Part shown: piece after piece, positions 42,511 through 52,448 of the stretch
Layout: each line of letters opens with the position of its first letter
How positions within the stretch are numbered: the stretch's first letter is position 1
Source of the DNA: Streptomyces scabiei 87.22
GTDB taxonomy: Bacteria; Actinomycetota; Actinomycetes; Streptomycetales; Streptomycetaceae
Assembly (NCBI RefSeq): GCF_000091305.1
Contig: NC_013929.1
Span: forward strand, 4,650,001 to 4,714,000
Direction of reading: 5' to 3'
DNA: 64,000 bases
Notes under the pieces: generated by a model
What the model saw: only the letters and a program-made list of their open reading frames with translations
What the model was told of the DNA's origin: nothing
The model's database searches: none
Translations under genes and position numbers: made by a program

Positions 42511-43578
42511 CTACGCGCCCTTCGCCACCAGCTCGGCGATCTGCGCGGCGTTCAGGGCGGAACCCTTGCGCAGGTTGTCGCCGCAGACGAACAGCTCCAG
42601 GGCCGTCGGGTCGTCCAGGGCCCGGCGTACGCGCCCGACCCAGGTCGGGTCCGTACCGACCACGTCGGCGGGGGTGGGGAACTCCCCCGCGGCCGGATCG
42701 TCGTAGAGGACGACCCCGGGGGCCGTGGCGAGGATCTCACGGGCCTTGGCGACCGTGACCTCGCTCTCGAAGCGGGCGTGCAGGGTGAGCGAGTGCACGG
42801 TGAGGACCGGCACCCGTACGCAGGTCACGGCGACCGGCAGCTTCGGCAGGCCGAGGATCTTGCGGGACTCGTCGCGGACCTTCATCTCCTCCGAGGACCA
42901 GCCGTCCGCGCGCAGCGACCCGGCCCAGGGCACCACGTTCAGCGCGACGGGCTCGGGGAAGGGCCCCGTGTCGTCGCCGACCGCCCGCCGTACGTCACCG
43001 GGGGTCGTCCCCAGTTCCGTACCGGCGACCAGGGCGATCTGCTGCCGCAGGGTCCGCACCCCGGCCCGGCCCGCTCCGCTGACGGCCTGGTACGAGGAGG
43101 CCACCAGCTCGCGCAGCCCGAACTCGGCGTGCAGGGCGCCGAGTGCCACGATCATGGAGAGGGTGGTGCAGTTGGGGTTGGCGATGATGCCGCGCGGCCG
43201 GACGCGGGCGGCGTGCGCGTTGACCTCGGGGACGACGAGGGGCACCTCCGGGTCCATCCGGAAGGCGCCCGAGTTGTCCACCACGACCGCGCCCTTGGCG
43301 GCGGCGATCGGCGCCCAGTGCGCCGCCACCTCGTCCGGTACGTCGAACAGGGCGACGTCGACCCCGTCGAGGGCCTCCTCCGACAGCGCCACCACCTCGA
43401 CCTGCTCCCCGCGCACGGCCAGCTTGCGGCCGGCCGAGCGCGGGGAGGCGATCAGACGGATCTCGCCCCAGATGTCGGCCCGGTGGGACAGGATCTGGAG
43501 CATGACGGTGCCGACGGCACCGGTCGCGCCCACGACCGCGAGCGTCGGCCTGCCGGTGCGCCCGGCATCGACAGCCAT
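42511..43578 (-). CDS. asd: aspartate-semialdehyde dehydrogenase
   Basis: A 355-residue NADP-dependent enzyme reducing aspartyl phosphate to aspartate semialdehyde, the branch point to lysine/diaminopimelate, threonine and methionine. It shows the dinucleotide loop [25 protein letters not shown], the catalytic cysteine in [27 protein letters not shown], and the late histidine in [16 protein letters not shown] 43578 is preferred over the preceding TTG. It lies 31 bases downstream of lysC on the same strand, forming the classic lysC-asd operon. Confidence 0.96.
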   Translation of the reverse strand: MAVDAGRTGRPTLAVVGATGAVGTVMLQILSHRADIWGEIRLIASPRSAGRKLAVRGEQVEVVALSEEALDGVDVALFDVPDEVAAHWAPIAAAKGAVVVDNSGAFRMDPEVPLVVPEVNAHAARVRPRGIIANPNCTTLSMIVALGALHAEFGLRELVASSYQAVSGAGRAGVRTLRQQIALVAGTELGTTPGDVRRAVGDDTGPFPEPVALNVVPWAGSLRADGWSSEEMKVRDESRKILGLPKLPVAVTCVRVPVLTVHSLTLHARFESEVTVAKAREILATAPGVVLYDDPAAGEFPTPADVVGTDPTWVGRVRRALDDPTALELFVCGDNLRKGSALNAAQIAELVAKGA

Positions 43579-43609
43579 CAACGACCGCCGCCTCCGTGGA
43601 TGAGGGCCA

Positions 43610-44890
43610 TCAGCGACCCGTACCCCCGTAGACGACGGCCTCGTCGCTGTCGGAGTCGAGTCCGAAGGCGGTGTGCACGGCGCGCACGGCCTCCGGCACG
43701 TCGTCGGCGCGGGTGACGACCGAGATACGGATCTCGGAGGTCGAGATCAGCTCGATGTTCACCCCGGCGTCGCTGAGGGCCTCGAAGAAGGAGGCGGTGA
43801 CGCCCGGGTTGGTCTTCATGCCCGCGCCGACCAGGGAGATCTTGCCGATCTGGTCGTCGTAGCGCAGCGAGTCGAAGCCGATGCCCGCCTTGTTCTTCTC
43901 CAGGGCGTCGATGGCCTTGCGGCCCTCGGTCTTGGGAAGGGTGAAGGAGATGTCCGTCAGACCGGTCGTCACGGCGGACACGTTCTGCACGACCATGTCG
44001 ATGTTGACCTCGGCGTCCGCGATGGCGCGGAAGATCGCGGCGGCCTCGCCCGGCTTGTCCGGGACGCCGACGACCGTGACCTTGGCCTCGGAGACGTCGT
44101 GGGCGACTCCGGAGATGATGGCGTGCTCCACCTTGTGGTCCCCTTGCGACTCTGGCTTCTCGTTGCTGACCCAGGTGCCCGGCAATCCGGAGAAGGACGA
44201 GCGGACGTGGATCGGGATGTTGTAGCGGCGGGCGTACTCGACACAGCGGTGGAGCAGCACCTTCGAACCGGACGCCGCCAGTTCGAGCATGTCCTCGGAG
44301 GAGATCCAGTCGATCTTCTTCGCCTTCTTCACGACCCGCGGGTCGGCGGTGAAGACGCCGTCGACGTCGGTGTAGATCTCACAGACCTCGGCCTCCAGCG
44401 CGGCGGCCAGCGCGACGGCGGTCGTGTCCGACCCGCCGCGGCCGAGGGTGGTGATGTCCTTCTTGTCGGCGCTGACACCCTGGAAACCGGCGACGATGGC
44501 GATGTTGCCCTCGTCCAGCGCGGTCCGGATGCGCCCCGGCGTGACGTCGATGATCCGGGCTTTGTTGTGGACCGAGTCGGTGATGACGCCTGCCTGGCTG
44601 CCGGTGAACGACTGGGCCTCGTGGCCCAGGTTCTTGATCGCCATGGCCAGCAGCGCCATGGAGATACGCTCTCCGGCGGTCAGCAGCATGTCGAACTCAC
44701 GCCCGGCGGGCATCGGTGACACCTGCTCGGCGAGATCGATCAGCTCGTCCGTCGTGTCGCCCATCGCGGAAACGACGACGACCACCTGGTGGCCGTTCTT
44801 CTTCGCTTCCACGATCCGCTTGGCGACGCGCTTGATGCCCTCGGCATCGGCTACGGAGGAGCCTCCGTACTTCTGCACGACAAGGCCCAC
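43610..44890 (-). CDS. lysC: aspartokinase
   Basis: A 426-residue aspartate kinase, first step of the aspartate-family amino-acid pathway. It has [20 protein letters not shown], the catalytic [17 protein letters not shown] and two C-terminal ACT domains ([40 protein letters not shown]) for feedback inhibition. GTG 44890 is chosen because GAGGAG lies about 5 bases upstream; an ATG at 44941 would add 17 atypical residues. In actinobacteria a shorter beta subunit is usually made from an internal start about residue 250; a similar start near the ACT region is likely but cannot be fixed here. Confidence 0.96.
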   Translation of the reverse strand: MGLVVQKYGGSSVADAEGIKRVAKRIVEAKKNGHQVVVVVSAMGDTTDELIDLAEQVSPMPAGREFDMLLTAGERISMALLAMAIKNLGHEAQSFTGSQAGVITDSVHNKARIIDVTPGRIRTALDEGNIAIVAGFQGVSADKKDITTLGRGGSDTTAVALAAALEAEVCEIYTDVDGVFTADPRVVKKAKKIDWISSEDMLELAASGSKVLLHRCVEYARRYNIPIHVRSSFSGLPGTWVSNEKPESQGDHKVEHAIISGVAHDVSEAKVTVVGVPDKPGEAAAIFRAIADAEVNIDMVVQNVSAVTTGLTDISFTLPKTEGRKAIDALEKNKAGIGFDSLRYDDQIGKISLVGAGMKTNPGVTASFFEALSDAGVNIELISTSEIRISVVTRADDVPEAVRAVHTAFGLDSDSDEAVVYGGTGR

Positions 44891-45182
44891 GTGCGCTCCT
44901 CGCTCCGTTTCAGTCTCTGATTTCCGCACATACACACGCACTCATACGTTGTTCTTACGTCGTCGAACGTGCTGCGGCGGTCGGCTCAGTCTAACGAGCG
45001 GCCGAATATCCCTTCCCTGGTACCGCATGGTGAGATGTCCCGCTCACCCTTTGATCACCTGGGTTTTCTCCGGGCGTCCACCGAATTTCACCCGGCTTCT
45101 TCGACGGGAGATCATGGGGTCCGACCGCTCCGGGGTGGTGCCTGCCCGGTGGGAGTGCGGGGCAGTCCAAAAGTGGGGGAGG

Positions 45183-47285
45183 TCACTCGAGGCGTGGGGC
45201 TTCGAGGTGGGCCGCCTCATGGGTGGTGTCCACCAGGTTGTCGCGCACCTTGCGCGTACTGGGATGGTCCTCGCCCAGTGAGCGCACGTACCCTTCCCAG
45301 GCCTCCTGGTAAGCGGAGATGGCTTCACTCGTTCGTCCCGCCCGGTGGTACGCGCCGCCGAGGTTGTTCAGCGACAGCAAGGTCTGCGGGTGGCTCCGGC
45401 TCAGAAGACGCTCGCGATCGGCGACGTTGCGCCGCAGAAGTGCGATGGCCTGATCGAGGTCGCCGGATTCCCGGTACGCCCCGGCCAGGTTGTTGCGGGC
45501 GTTCAGCGTGACCGGATGGTCCTCGCCGTGGCGGCGTACCGCGTCCTCCACGTACTCCTCCATCACGGTCACCGCCTGCTCGCCCTGGCCCGCCGAGATC
45601 AGGTCGTTCAACAGGTTGCCCCGGGCCCGGAAGGTCCGGGGGTCGTCTCTCCCCACGGTGTTCCGCAGCATCTCCACCGATCGGGCATGCAGCTCGATCG
45701 CCATGTCCAGATCGTCGGCCGCATAGTGCACCGAGCCCAGGTTGCCGAGGAGCACCGCGAACTCGGGGCTGCCCGCGCCCAGAACCCGCCAGCCGTCCTC
45801 GCAGACCCGCTGCAGCAGAGTGATCGCGGGGCCTGGATCACCGGCCTCCGCGTATGCCTGGGCGAGGTTGCTCGCCACCGTCAGCGCGTTGGGATTTTCG
45901 GACCCCAGGAGCCTTACGCAGATGTTGTGAGCGCGCTCCAGCAGAGGTACCGCCTCCCGCGCAGCCTTCTGGCCGCAGAGGAACATTCCCGTCTCGTTCG
46001 CCAGCCGGCCCAGCTCTTCGACCTCCTCGTCCGGTGCCACATGGTCGGCCAGCGCTTGGACATGCGGCAGCAGGGAGCGCCACGTCGGCCAGCAACCGAT
46101 GTCTTCGTAGTCTTCCGGCAGGGCCGTGAGGAGCAGGCGTATCGCGTGGTTCCGGGCGAGAGCGATGAACTCGGCCTCTGCCGGTTCCTCCCCACCGGGC
46201 GTCCGGACGACGGCCTGCACCAGGCGGTGGACGGAGATCGTGTCACCCTGCATCGCGATCATGCTGTGGGCTGCGAGGCGCCCGAGCCCTTGAGCGACCG
46301 CCAGAGGTCTGGCCCCGGCCTCCAGCACACTCCGGGGAATCGCGTCCGGCGCGTACCAGGCCAGCACGGACAGCAGGACGCCCGCCGTGAGGTCACCCTC
46401 GTCGAGCCGGTCCAGCGTCACACGCCACACCCGGGCCACCGTCCGTTCCGGGTCCCCGCCCTCGGCCGACGCCGCGAACATGTCCGCCGGGTACGCGGCG
46501 AGCATCTCCAGATACCGCTCCGCCGACGTGCCCGTCTCCCGGCAGAACGCCGCCGCCTGCTCCACCGCGAGCGGCAGGTTGCCCAGCTCTCCCGCCAGTT
46601 CGGGCGCCCCGGCCCTGCCCGCCGGGCAGATACGCCCGAACAGTTCGGCCGCGTGTGCCGTGTCAAGGACGTCCAGGTCCACGCAGGTGGCCGCCTCGTG
46701 CCACCCTGTCGCCCGTCGACTAGTGATCACGAACCTGCCGCCCGGCGCGCGCTCCAGCAGCGGTTCCACATGGGCCGGATCACTCACGTTGTCGAGGACG
46801 ATCAGCCACCCCTCATGTGTGGCGAGCCACTGCACCGCCCGCTCCCGCAATGCCTGTGGGGGCAGTACGTCGACGAGTTCCGGCTGCATGGCCATACCGA
46901 GCCCGGTCAGGCCCGCGTCGATCGCAGTGGGACTGTCGGCGGCGATCCACCACACGGGGTTGGCGTCGGTCGTGGCCGCCCGGACCCAGTGCGCCACCAA
47001 CGTGGATTTACCGATGCCGCCCAGGCCGTGCACGGCTACGACCTCCGACGCGCCCACCGCCTGGTCCAGCAGGCCGAGTTCGAGTTCCCGCCCCACGAAG
47101 AGTCTGGTGGGGACCGGCAGTTTCACCAGCCGCTTGTCCAGTTCGCCCATCGGCCGGAAGGCCTCCGCCGGCAATACGGTCGCATGGTCGATCTGCGTGT
47201 CGATCTGCGTGACGTGATCCCCGGTGGCGGCATTGCGCGCGCTCCCGCCGAACGCGACGGCCCGCTCCCCCGACGCCTCCACCAT
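45183..47285 (-). CDS. NLR-A: NB-ARC/TPR STAND ATPase with N-terminal ASG motif
   Basis: A 700-residue STAND-type ATPase. Residues 3-22 ([20 protein letters not shown]) are the motif shared by all four paralogues of this island and by the membrane protein at 57955-58548. The NB-ARC domain follows: [14 protein letters not shown], Walker [17 protein letters not shown] near residue 90, Walker [13 protein letters not shown], the [12 protein letters not shown] sensor, and a [18 protein letters not shown]-type motif. A winged-helix part ([30 protein letters not shown]) links to TPR repeats (residues ~410-690; [15 protein letters not shown]). ATG 47285 is set by GGGGAG 5 bases upstream. Expected to oligomerise on sensing a ligand through the TPRs. 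Confidence 0.9.
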   Translation of the reverse strand: MVEASGERAVAFGGSARNAATGDHVTQIDTQIDHATVLPAEAFRPMGELDKRLVKLPVPTRLFVGRELELGLLDQAVGASEVVAVHGLGGIGKSTLVAHWVRAATTDANPVWWIAADSPTAIDAGLTGLGMAMQPELVDVLPPQALRERAVQWLATHEGWLIVLDNVSDPAHVEPLLERAPGGRFVITSRRATGWHEAATCVDLDVLDTAHAAELFGRICPAGRAGAPELAGELGNLPLAVEQAAAFCRETGTSAERYLEMLAAYPADMFAASAEGGDPERTVARVWRVTLDRLDEGDLTAGVLLSVLAWYAPDAIPRSVLEAGARPLAVAQGLGRLAAHSMIAMQGDTISVHRLVQAVVRTPGGEEPAEAEFIALARNHAIRLLLTALPEDYEDIGCWPTWRSLLPHVQALADHVAPDEEVEELGRLANETGMFLCGQKAAREAVPLLERAHNICVRLLGSENPNALTVASNLAQAYAEAGDPGPAITLLQRVCEDGWRVLGAGSPEFAVLLGNLGSVHYAADDLDMAIELHARSVEMLRNTVGRDDPRTFRARGNLLNDLISAGQGEQAVTVMEEYVEDAVRRHGEDHPVTLNARNNLAGAYRESGDLDQAIALLRRNVADRERLLSRSHPQTLLSLNNLGGAYHRAGRTSEAISAYQEAWEGYVRSLGEDHPSTRKVRDNLVDTTHEAAHLEAPRLE

Positions 47286-47431
47286 GGGCACTCCCCGTAG
47301 TCGCTCGCTGCTCGGACGTCGTCGACGAGCGAAGGCTCCCCGCCCCGGCGATACGAAGGATTCTCCCTCCTCGACGCCTGCGACCGCCGCACCTTCGGCT
47401 CGGCAGTGGACCGTCTTTAAAGTTCAACGAT

Positions 47432-47437
47432 TATGGT
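47432..47437 (+). promoter_or_regulatory. -10 element of the two-component operon, leaderless start
   Basis: TATGGT lies 6 bases before the GTG at 47444; TGGACC about 19 bases upstream could be the -35. It lies in the divergent gap between NLR-A and the response regulator. Confidence 0.45.
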
Positions 47438-47443
47438 TCGCCT

Positions 47444-48172
47444 GTGCGCGTACTTCTGGTGGAAGACGACGAGCCGGTCGCCGAGTCCCTGCGACGTGGA
47501 CTCCTGCGGTACGGCTTCGAGGTGGAGTGGGTCAACACGGGCGGGGCCGCGCTGTCGTACGGCGGGCCGTACGACGTCGTCCTCCTGGATCTCGGTCTCC
47601 CCGACACCGACGGCCTCGACGTGTGCAAGGCCCTGCGGGACCGCAGCCAGGTGCCGATCATCGTGATCAGCGCACGCAGCGACGAGACGGACCGCGTGGT
47701 CGGCCTGGAGCTGGGCGCCGACGACTACGTGTCCAAGCCGTTCGGGGTCCGCGAGGTGATCGCCCGCATAAGGGCGGTGATGCGCCGGGTGCAGCCGCGC
47801 GCCGCCGACGCGCCCGCCGGGCCCGACCGCTACGGCCCCCGCCTCACCGTCGACCGCAAGGCCGCGCGCGTCCACCTCGACGGTACGGAGGTGGGGCTCG
47901 CCCCCAAGGAGTACGACCTCCTGGCCTTCCTCACCGAGGAGCCGGGCGCCCTGATGTCGCGCGAGCAGATCATGGAAGCGGTCTGGGACGCGAACTGGTT
48001 CGGGCCGACGAAGACGCTCGACGTCCACGTGGCGGCGCTACGGCGCAAGCTGGCCGGGGCGATCACGATCGAGGCGGTACGGGGCGTGGGGTTCCGGCTG
48101 ATCGTGAACGAGAAGGAGAAGGAGGACGCCGAGACCTCCGGCTCCCCGCGTGAGGGCGACGGCACGTCATGA
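47444..48172 (+). CDS. OmpR-family response regulator
   Basis: A 242-residue response regulator. The receiver domain has acidic residues in LLVEDDEPVAES, the phospho-acceptor Asp in VVLLDLGLPDTDG and the lysine in DDYVSKPFG. The C-terminal winged helix is LAPKEYDLLAFLTEEPGALMSREQIMEAVW with KTLDVHVAALRRKL. The GTG at 47444 is supported by the -10 element 6 bases upstream (leaderless). It is coupled (ATGA) to the sensor kinase. Divergent from NLR-A, with 158 bases between the starts, so it may share control with it. Confidence 0.93.
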   Translation: MRVLLVEDDEPVAESLRRGLLRYGFEVEWVNTGGAALSYGGPYDVVLLDLGLPDTDGLDVCKALRDRSQVPIIVISARSDETDRVVGLELGADDYVSKPFGVREVIARIRAVMRRVQPRAADAPAGPDRYGPRLTVDRKAARVHLDGTEVGLAPKEYDLLAFLTEEPGALMSREQIMEAVWDANWFGPTKTLDVHVAALRRKLAGAITIEAVRGVGFRLIVNEKEKEDAETSGSPREGDGTS

Positions 48173-49557
48173 TCCGTCAGCTCATCCGCAGCTACGTGCT
48201 CCTCGTGGCGGTGGCGATCGCTCTGTTCACGGTGCCGGTGGCGTTCACGCTCACGGATCAGCTGCGGGACGACACCAGCGAAGCCGTACAGCGCGAGGCC
48301 AAGACGATGGCCCGGCTGCTGGGCGTGGGCGACACCGCCTCCTGCGAGGCCTTGGCGCAGCTGGCGGGGGCGTACCCGCCCGAGGAGGAGAAGGTCGAGG
48401 TCACCGCGACCGACAGATGTGCGCCGGAGAGGCTGGGGGAGCCGAAGGCGGACGCGGCGCTGGGCCGTGCTCTGGAGCACGGCCGGAGCACGGTCGACTG
48501 GGGCTCCGACTTCATCTGGGGCGACAACCTGGTGGTCACGGCCCCCGCCTTCGAGCGTTCGCCGGACGGCAAGACCGACACGGAGAAGGTGGTCGGCGCC
48601 GTCCGGATCATGTTCTCGACCGACCACCTCACGGCTCGGCTCTGGCAGATCTGGGGTTTCAGGGCGGGCCTGGCGGTGTTCGTCCTTCTGGCCGCCGCAG
48701 GCATCGGTGTCTTCGCCGCGCGGCGCCTGACCGCCCCCCTCCGCCAGCTCAACGAGATGGCGAGCAAGATGAGCGACGGCGATCTGACGGCCCGCTCCCC
48801 CGTGACGGGGCCCCAGGAGACGCAGACCCTGGCGCGGACGCTGAACCAGGCGGGCGAGCGTCTGGACACGCTGATCGCGTCGCAGCGCATCTTCGTCGCC
48901 GACGCCTCGCACCAACTCCGCACTCCCCTCACGGCCTTGCGACTGTCCCTGGACAACATCGCGGACGGTACGGACGACGAGTTCGTACGGGAGGACGTGG
49001 AGCAGGCCACCGCCGAGGTGGTCCGGATGAGCCGCCTCGTCAACGGCCTGCTGGTGCTGGCGCGAGCCGAGGCGAAGGTGACGGCGGCGGAACCGCTGTC
49101 CCTGCGGGATGTCATCCGGGAACGCCTCGACGTGTGGAGACCGGCCGCCGACGAGCGCGGAGTCACCATCACGCTCAGGGGGAGTGCCGACGGCCGGCCG
49201 CTGGTGCTGGCCAGTCCCGGTCATCTGGACCAGGTCCTGGACAACGTGCTTTCGAACGCCCTGGAGGTCTCGCCGGACGGTGCGACCATCACGGTCCTGG
49301 TGGAGAGCCGGGGCGACGAGGTGGTGCTGTCGGTGCTGGACGAGGGGCCCGGCATGTCGGACGCCGAGAAGTCCCGCGCCTTCGACCGCTTCTGGCGCGG
49401 TCAGGGCCTCACCGGGAAGGGCGGTTCGGGCCTCGGCCTCGCCGTCGTCAAGCAACTCGTCACCGACGACAACGGGACCGTGGCCCTGAAGGACTCACCC
49501 GGGGGCGGGTTGTGCGTCGCGCTCACCCTGCGGGCGGCGCGGCACGGGGGCGGCTGA
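48169..49557 (+). CDS. HAMP-containing sensor histidine kinase
   Basis: A 462-residue sensor kinase. The first helix is SYVLLVAVAIALFTVPVAFTL and the extracytoplasmic domain covers residues ~30-155 (with two cysteines, TASCEAL and DRCAPE). The second helix is LAVFVLLAAAGIGVFAARRL, followed by HAMP (LTAPLRQLNEMASKMSDGDLT). The kinase core has the H-box DASHQLRTPLTALRLSL, the N-box LDQVLDNVLSNALEVS, and the G-boxes DEGPGMSDAEK and GSGLGLAVVKQLV. Start coupled to the response regulator. The signal is unknown. A hairpin terminator follows at 49587. Confidence 0.93.
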   Translation: MIRQLIRSYVLLVAVAIALFTVPVAFTLTDQLRDDTSEAVQREAKTMARLLGVGDTASCEALAQLAGAYPPEEEKVEVTATDRCAPERLGEPKADAALGRALEHGRSTVDWGSDFIWGDNLVVTAPAFERSPDGKTDTEKVVGAVRIMFSTDHLTARLWQIWGFRAGLAVFVLLAAAGIGVFAARRLTAPLRQLNEMASKMSDGDLTARSPVTGPQETQTLARTLNQAGERLDTLIASQRIFVADASHQLRTPLTALRLSLDNIADGTDDEFVREDVEQATAEVVRMSRLVNGLLVLARAEAKVTAAEPLSLRDVIRERLDVWRPAADERGVTITLRGSADGRPLVLASPGHLDQVLDNVLSNALEVSPDGATITVLVESRGDEVVLSVLDEGPGMSDAEKSRAFDRFWRGQGLTGKGGSGLGLAVVKQLVTDDNGTVALKDSPGGGLCVALTLRAARHGGG

Positions 49558-49586
49558 GCCGGGAGAGTGGGCTCAGCCGGTCCGGG

Positions 49587-49617
49587 GTGGCTGGGCCGGG
49601 GGGTCGAGCCCAGCCAC
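49587..49617. terminator. hairpin terminator between convergent genes
   Basis: GTGGCTGGGC (49587-49596) and GCCCAGCCAC (49608-49617) form a perfect 10-bp stem with an 11-base loop, followed by GTTTT. Confidence 0.8.
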
Positions 49618-49639
49618 GTTTTGGGATCCGGCGGGCGGA

Positions 49640-50140
49640 TCAGCCTTCGGGCATCATCGACGAGTGGTGGTTCACGATCTTCCACACGCCGTTGCGCTTC
49701 TCGTACTCGTACGTGTAGCGGGCGTCGACGCGCCGCTTCTCGCCGGTCTTGGGGTCGGTGAGGATGAAGTAGTACGAGCCGGTGTCGATCGCCGAGTTGG
49801 CGTCCAGGACGTTGATGATCGTCTTGGTCTTCTTGCCGACCGGCTTGTTCTCCAGGAAGTGGTTGAAGTAGTCGACGATGCCGGCGCGGTCCGTGCGGAT
49901 CTTGTTGGAGACGGTCGGCAGGAGCACCGCGTCCTTCGCGTAGCGGTCCGCCACCTTCTTGGAGTCGCCGGTCCTCAGCGTCTTGTTCCAGCCATCGAAG
50001 AGAGCCGCGATCTCCTTCTTGGAGGGCTGCTTCGGCGCGGCCTCGGCGCCAGCCATGCTGACCCCGGCGGTGACCGTGCCGGCGGTGACGAGGGCGGTGG
50101 CGGTGACGATGGCGGCGCGTATGCGGTTCTTGCGGGTCAT
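49640..50140 (-). CDS. secreted SgcJ/EcaC-type NTF2-fold protein
   Basis: A 166-residue protein with a signal peptide (MTRKNRIRAAIVTATALVTA, hydrophobic core, cleavage after AGAEA) and an NTF2/CaMKII-association-like domain. The domain has EIAALFDGWNKTLRTGDSKKVADRYAKDAVLLPT, DRAGIVDYFNHFLENKP, and the tail YTYEYEKRNGVWKIVNHHSS. This matches the SgcJ/EcaC oxidoreductase-family name, although no oxidoreductase chemistry is evident and many members are of unknown function. Convergent with the kinase. It precedes NLR-B on the same strand with 152 bases between. Confidence 0.86.
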   Translation of the reverse strand: MTRKNRIRAAIVTATALVTAGTVTAGVSMAGAEAAPKQPSKKEIAALFDGWNKTLRTGDSKKVADRYAKDAVLLPTVSNKIRTDRAGIVDYFNHFLENKPVGKKTKTIINVLDANSAIDTGSYYFILTDPKTGEKRRVDARYTYEYEKRNGVWKIVNHHSSMMPEG

Positions 50141-50292
50141 CGCGATCTCCTGTGCGAAGTTGGGGTGTTACTGCCTCCGCTTCGTGTGCGGTGGAAGTGA
50201 CTCCAGATTCGCGTGACGCCGGTTAGGGGGTGTGCAGGGGAGATACAGGGGTGGGACAAGGGTCATACAAAGCGCGAAGAGTAATGATCAAC

Positions 50293-52353
50293 TTACTCTC
50301 CGAGGCGACCCAACAGGCTGGTGAGCTGGTCGATCAGATCGAGGGCCTGGCCGATCAGGCTACGGTCCCCCGAGGTGGTAGCGCGTCGGTCCAGATCGGC
50401 TGCCAGAGGGGGAAGCAGTTCACGGGCGCGGCTCATGTCGCCCGTGTCGACCAGCAAGCGGACGTGCCTCGCTCGAACGGTCAGCGTCAGCTGATCAGTG
50501 TCACCGAGGAACGCCCGGCACCGTTCGGCAACCTTCTCTGCCAGCGCCGCCGCCCTCTCCAGCTCCCCGGCCTCGGCCAGCGCGTCGACGAGATCGTTCT
50601 CCACACCGACGTTCTCCATGTCGTCCACGCCGAACAGCCCGTGCGCCCTCCTGAGCCGGGACTCCAGGGTGTGCAGGTCCGGACGCTGCTCCGTGATGTC
50701 ACGCAGGGCCGCCTCGGCGTTGAACGTCAGCCGGTGATCCGCCCCCAGAACGTCAGACGCCGTCTCGACCGCCTGTTCGGCCAGAGCCCGTGCCCGTTGA
50801 GTGTCGGTGTGCCATACGGCCCTCGCAAGCGAGATGAGAGAGGTGATCGTCCCCGGGTGCGCATCGCCCAGGGTGCGCTTTCTGACCGCGAGTTGCCGCT
50901 CGGCCAGGGGTATCCCGCGGGCCCTTGCGCCGTTGAGGACATACAGGGCGAGCAGCACGTCGTATATACCGTCCGAGCTCGTCCATTCCGGATGGCGTGC
51001 GAGGGACCGTGCGGCCCGGTCAGCCAGTTCGACGCTGCGTCGGGGATACTCCCGCGCGAACGCCGTCCCCGCCCGCCCGAGGAGGGCCGTAAGCAGTTGT
51101 GTGTCGAACTCCTCCCTCAGGCAACCGCCGAGCGCCTCGGCATGGGTCGCCCACAGACGTGCGGCGTCATGGGCGATGACGGCCGCTGGCTGGTGCTCGA
51201 CCAGAACCGTCACCGCCGCGTCCCGCGCCGCGACCATCTCCTCCAGTTCACCCGCCCGACTCACGGCCTGCACCAGCCGATGCACCGACAACACCTCCCC
51301 GCGCACCTTGATCATGCTGTGCGCAGCCAACCGCCGTACGGCCTCGGTCACTTGCAGCGGCCCGCCGGTCCCCATCAGGTACGACCTGGGGATGTCGTCC
51401 GGCGCCCACCAGGCGATGAGCCTCAGGATGGCGGCGGCGGCCGGGGTGTCCGCGAGCGCGTCCAGCGTCACCTGCCACACCCGCGCGACGGTCCTCTCCG
51501 CGTCCCCGCCCTCCGCCGTGGCCGCATACATGTCCGCCGGATAACTGGCCAGCAGTTCCAGGTACGCCCGAGGAGTGATCCCCGCCTCGCGGCAGTACGC
51601 GGCGGCCTGGTCGACGGCCAGCGGCAGGCACCCCAGCTCTGCGCACAGCTCCTCGACCCCGTCGGCAGGGCCGTCATAGATCCCGGTGAACAGCTCGACG
51701 GCCTCGTCCGGCGCCAGGACGTCGAGGTCCAGTGTGCGGGCGATGCACCGCCAACTCACGGGCCCCCGGCGGGTGGTGACGAGAAACCGTCCGGTTGACG
51801 CCCGTGCCAGCAGCGGCTTGATGACGTCCGGGTCGGAGACGTTGTCCAGTACGACCAGCCAGCCCTCGTTCGAGGCGAGCCATTGGATCGTACGTTCGCG
51901 GAGGGCCTCCTCCGTCAGGATGCCGACCAGGGCGGGCTGGAGGGCCCGTCCCAGTGCGGCGAGCCCGGCGTCGAGGTCGGACTCCGTCTCCGCGGTGATC
52001 CACCAGACGGGATTGAAGTCTGCCGCGCGGGCGGCGGCCCAGTGCGCGGCGAGCGTCGACTTGCCGATGCCGCCGAGCCCGTGGACGGCGTGGACGACGA
52101 CGCCACCCGTCTCGCCGAACGTCATGTCCAGCAGCCGGAGTTCACGTTCGCGGCCGACGAACTGACCCGTCCGGTCGGGTAGATGACGCACGCGGGACGC
52201 GCAGGGATCGAGCGCGAACGCCTCCGCCGGGAGCACCGTGGCCTGGGCGATCTGGGTGACGAAGTCCCCGGTGGCCGCGTTCCCAATGTCCCGCCCGGCG
52301 GCCACGGCCCGCTCACCCGACGCTTCCGCCATCCCCTCGCCCATGGAGAACAT
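50293..52353 (-). CDS. NLR-B: NB-ARC/TPR STAND ATPase with N-terminal ASG motif
   Basis: A 686-residue paralogue of NLR-A. The motif [20 protein letters not shown] occupies residues 10-29. VGRERELRLLDMTF, Walker [17 protein letters not shown], Walker [24 protein letters not shown] and ELGCLPLAVDQAAAYC follow, then the wHTH part and a C-terminal half with degenerate TPR-like helices (residues ~400-680). Start candidates are ATG 52353, 52344 and 52332; none has a good ribosome site, and the last would give the NLR-A-like start MAEASGER. The upstream same-strand gene is the HTH/zinc-ribbon protein 95 bases away. Shares long stretches with NLR-A and NLR-C, indicating duplication. Confidence 0.9.
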   Translation of the reverse strand: MFSMGEGMAEASGERAVAAGRDIGNAATGDFVTQIAQATVLPAEAFALDPCASRVRHLPDRTGQFVGRERELRLLDMTFGETGGVVVHAVHGLGGIGKSTLAAHWAAARAADFNPVWWITAETESDLDAGLAALGRALQPALVGILTEEALRERTIQWLASNEGWLVVLDNVSDPDVIKPLLARASTGRFLVTTRRGPVSWRCIARTLDLDVLAPDEAVELFTGIYDGPADGVEELCAELGCLPLAVDQAAAYCREAGITPRAYLELLASYPADMYAATAEGGDAERTVARVWQVTLDALADTPAAAAILRLIAWWAPDDIPRSYLMGTGGPLQVTEAVRRLAAHSMIKVRGEVLSVHRLVQAVSRAGELEEMVAARDAAVTVLVEHQPAAVIAHDAARLWATHAEALGGCLREEFDTQLLTALLGRAGTAFAREYPRRSVELADRAARSLARHPEWTSSDGIYDVLLALYVLNGARARGIPLAERQLAVRKRTLGDAHPGTITSLISLARAVWHTDTQRARALAEQAVETASDVLGADHRLTFNAEAALRDITEQRPDLHTLESRLRRAHGLFGVDDMENVGVENDLVDALAEAGELERAAALAEKVAERCRAFLGDTDQLTLTVRARHVRLLVDTGDMSRARELLPPLAADLDRRATTSGDRSLIGQALDLIDQLTSLLGRLGE

Positions 52354-52448
52354 GATGACGTGCGCGAGAGGGCCCGACCCCGTTTCCGGGGCGGCCCGCC
52401 TTCCGGCTGGTTGAACACTACGACCGAGCCGTCGTCACGGGCTCGACT

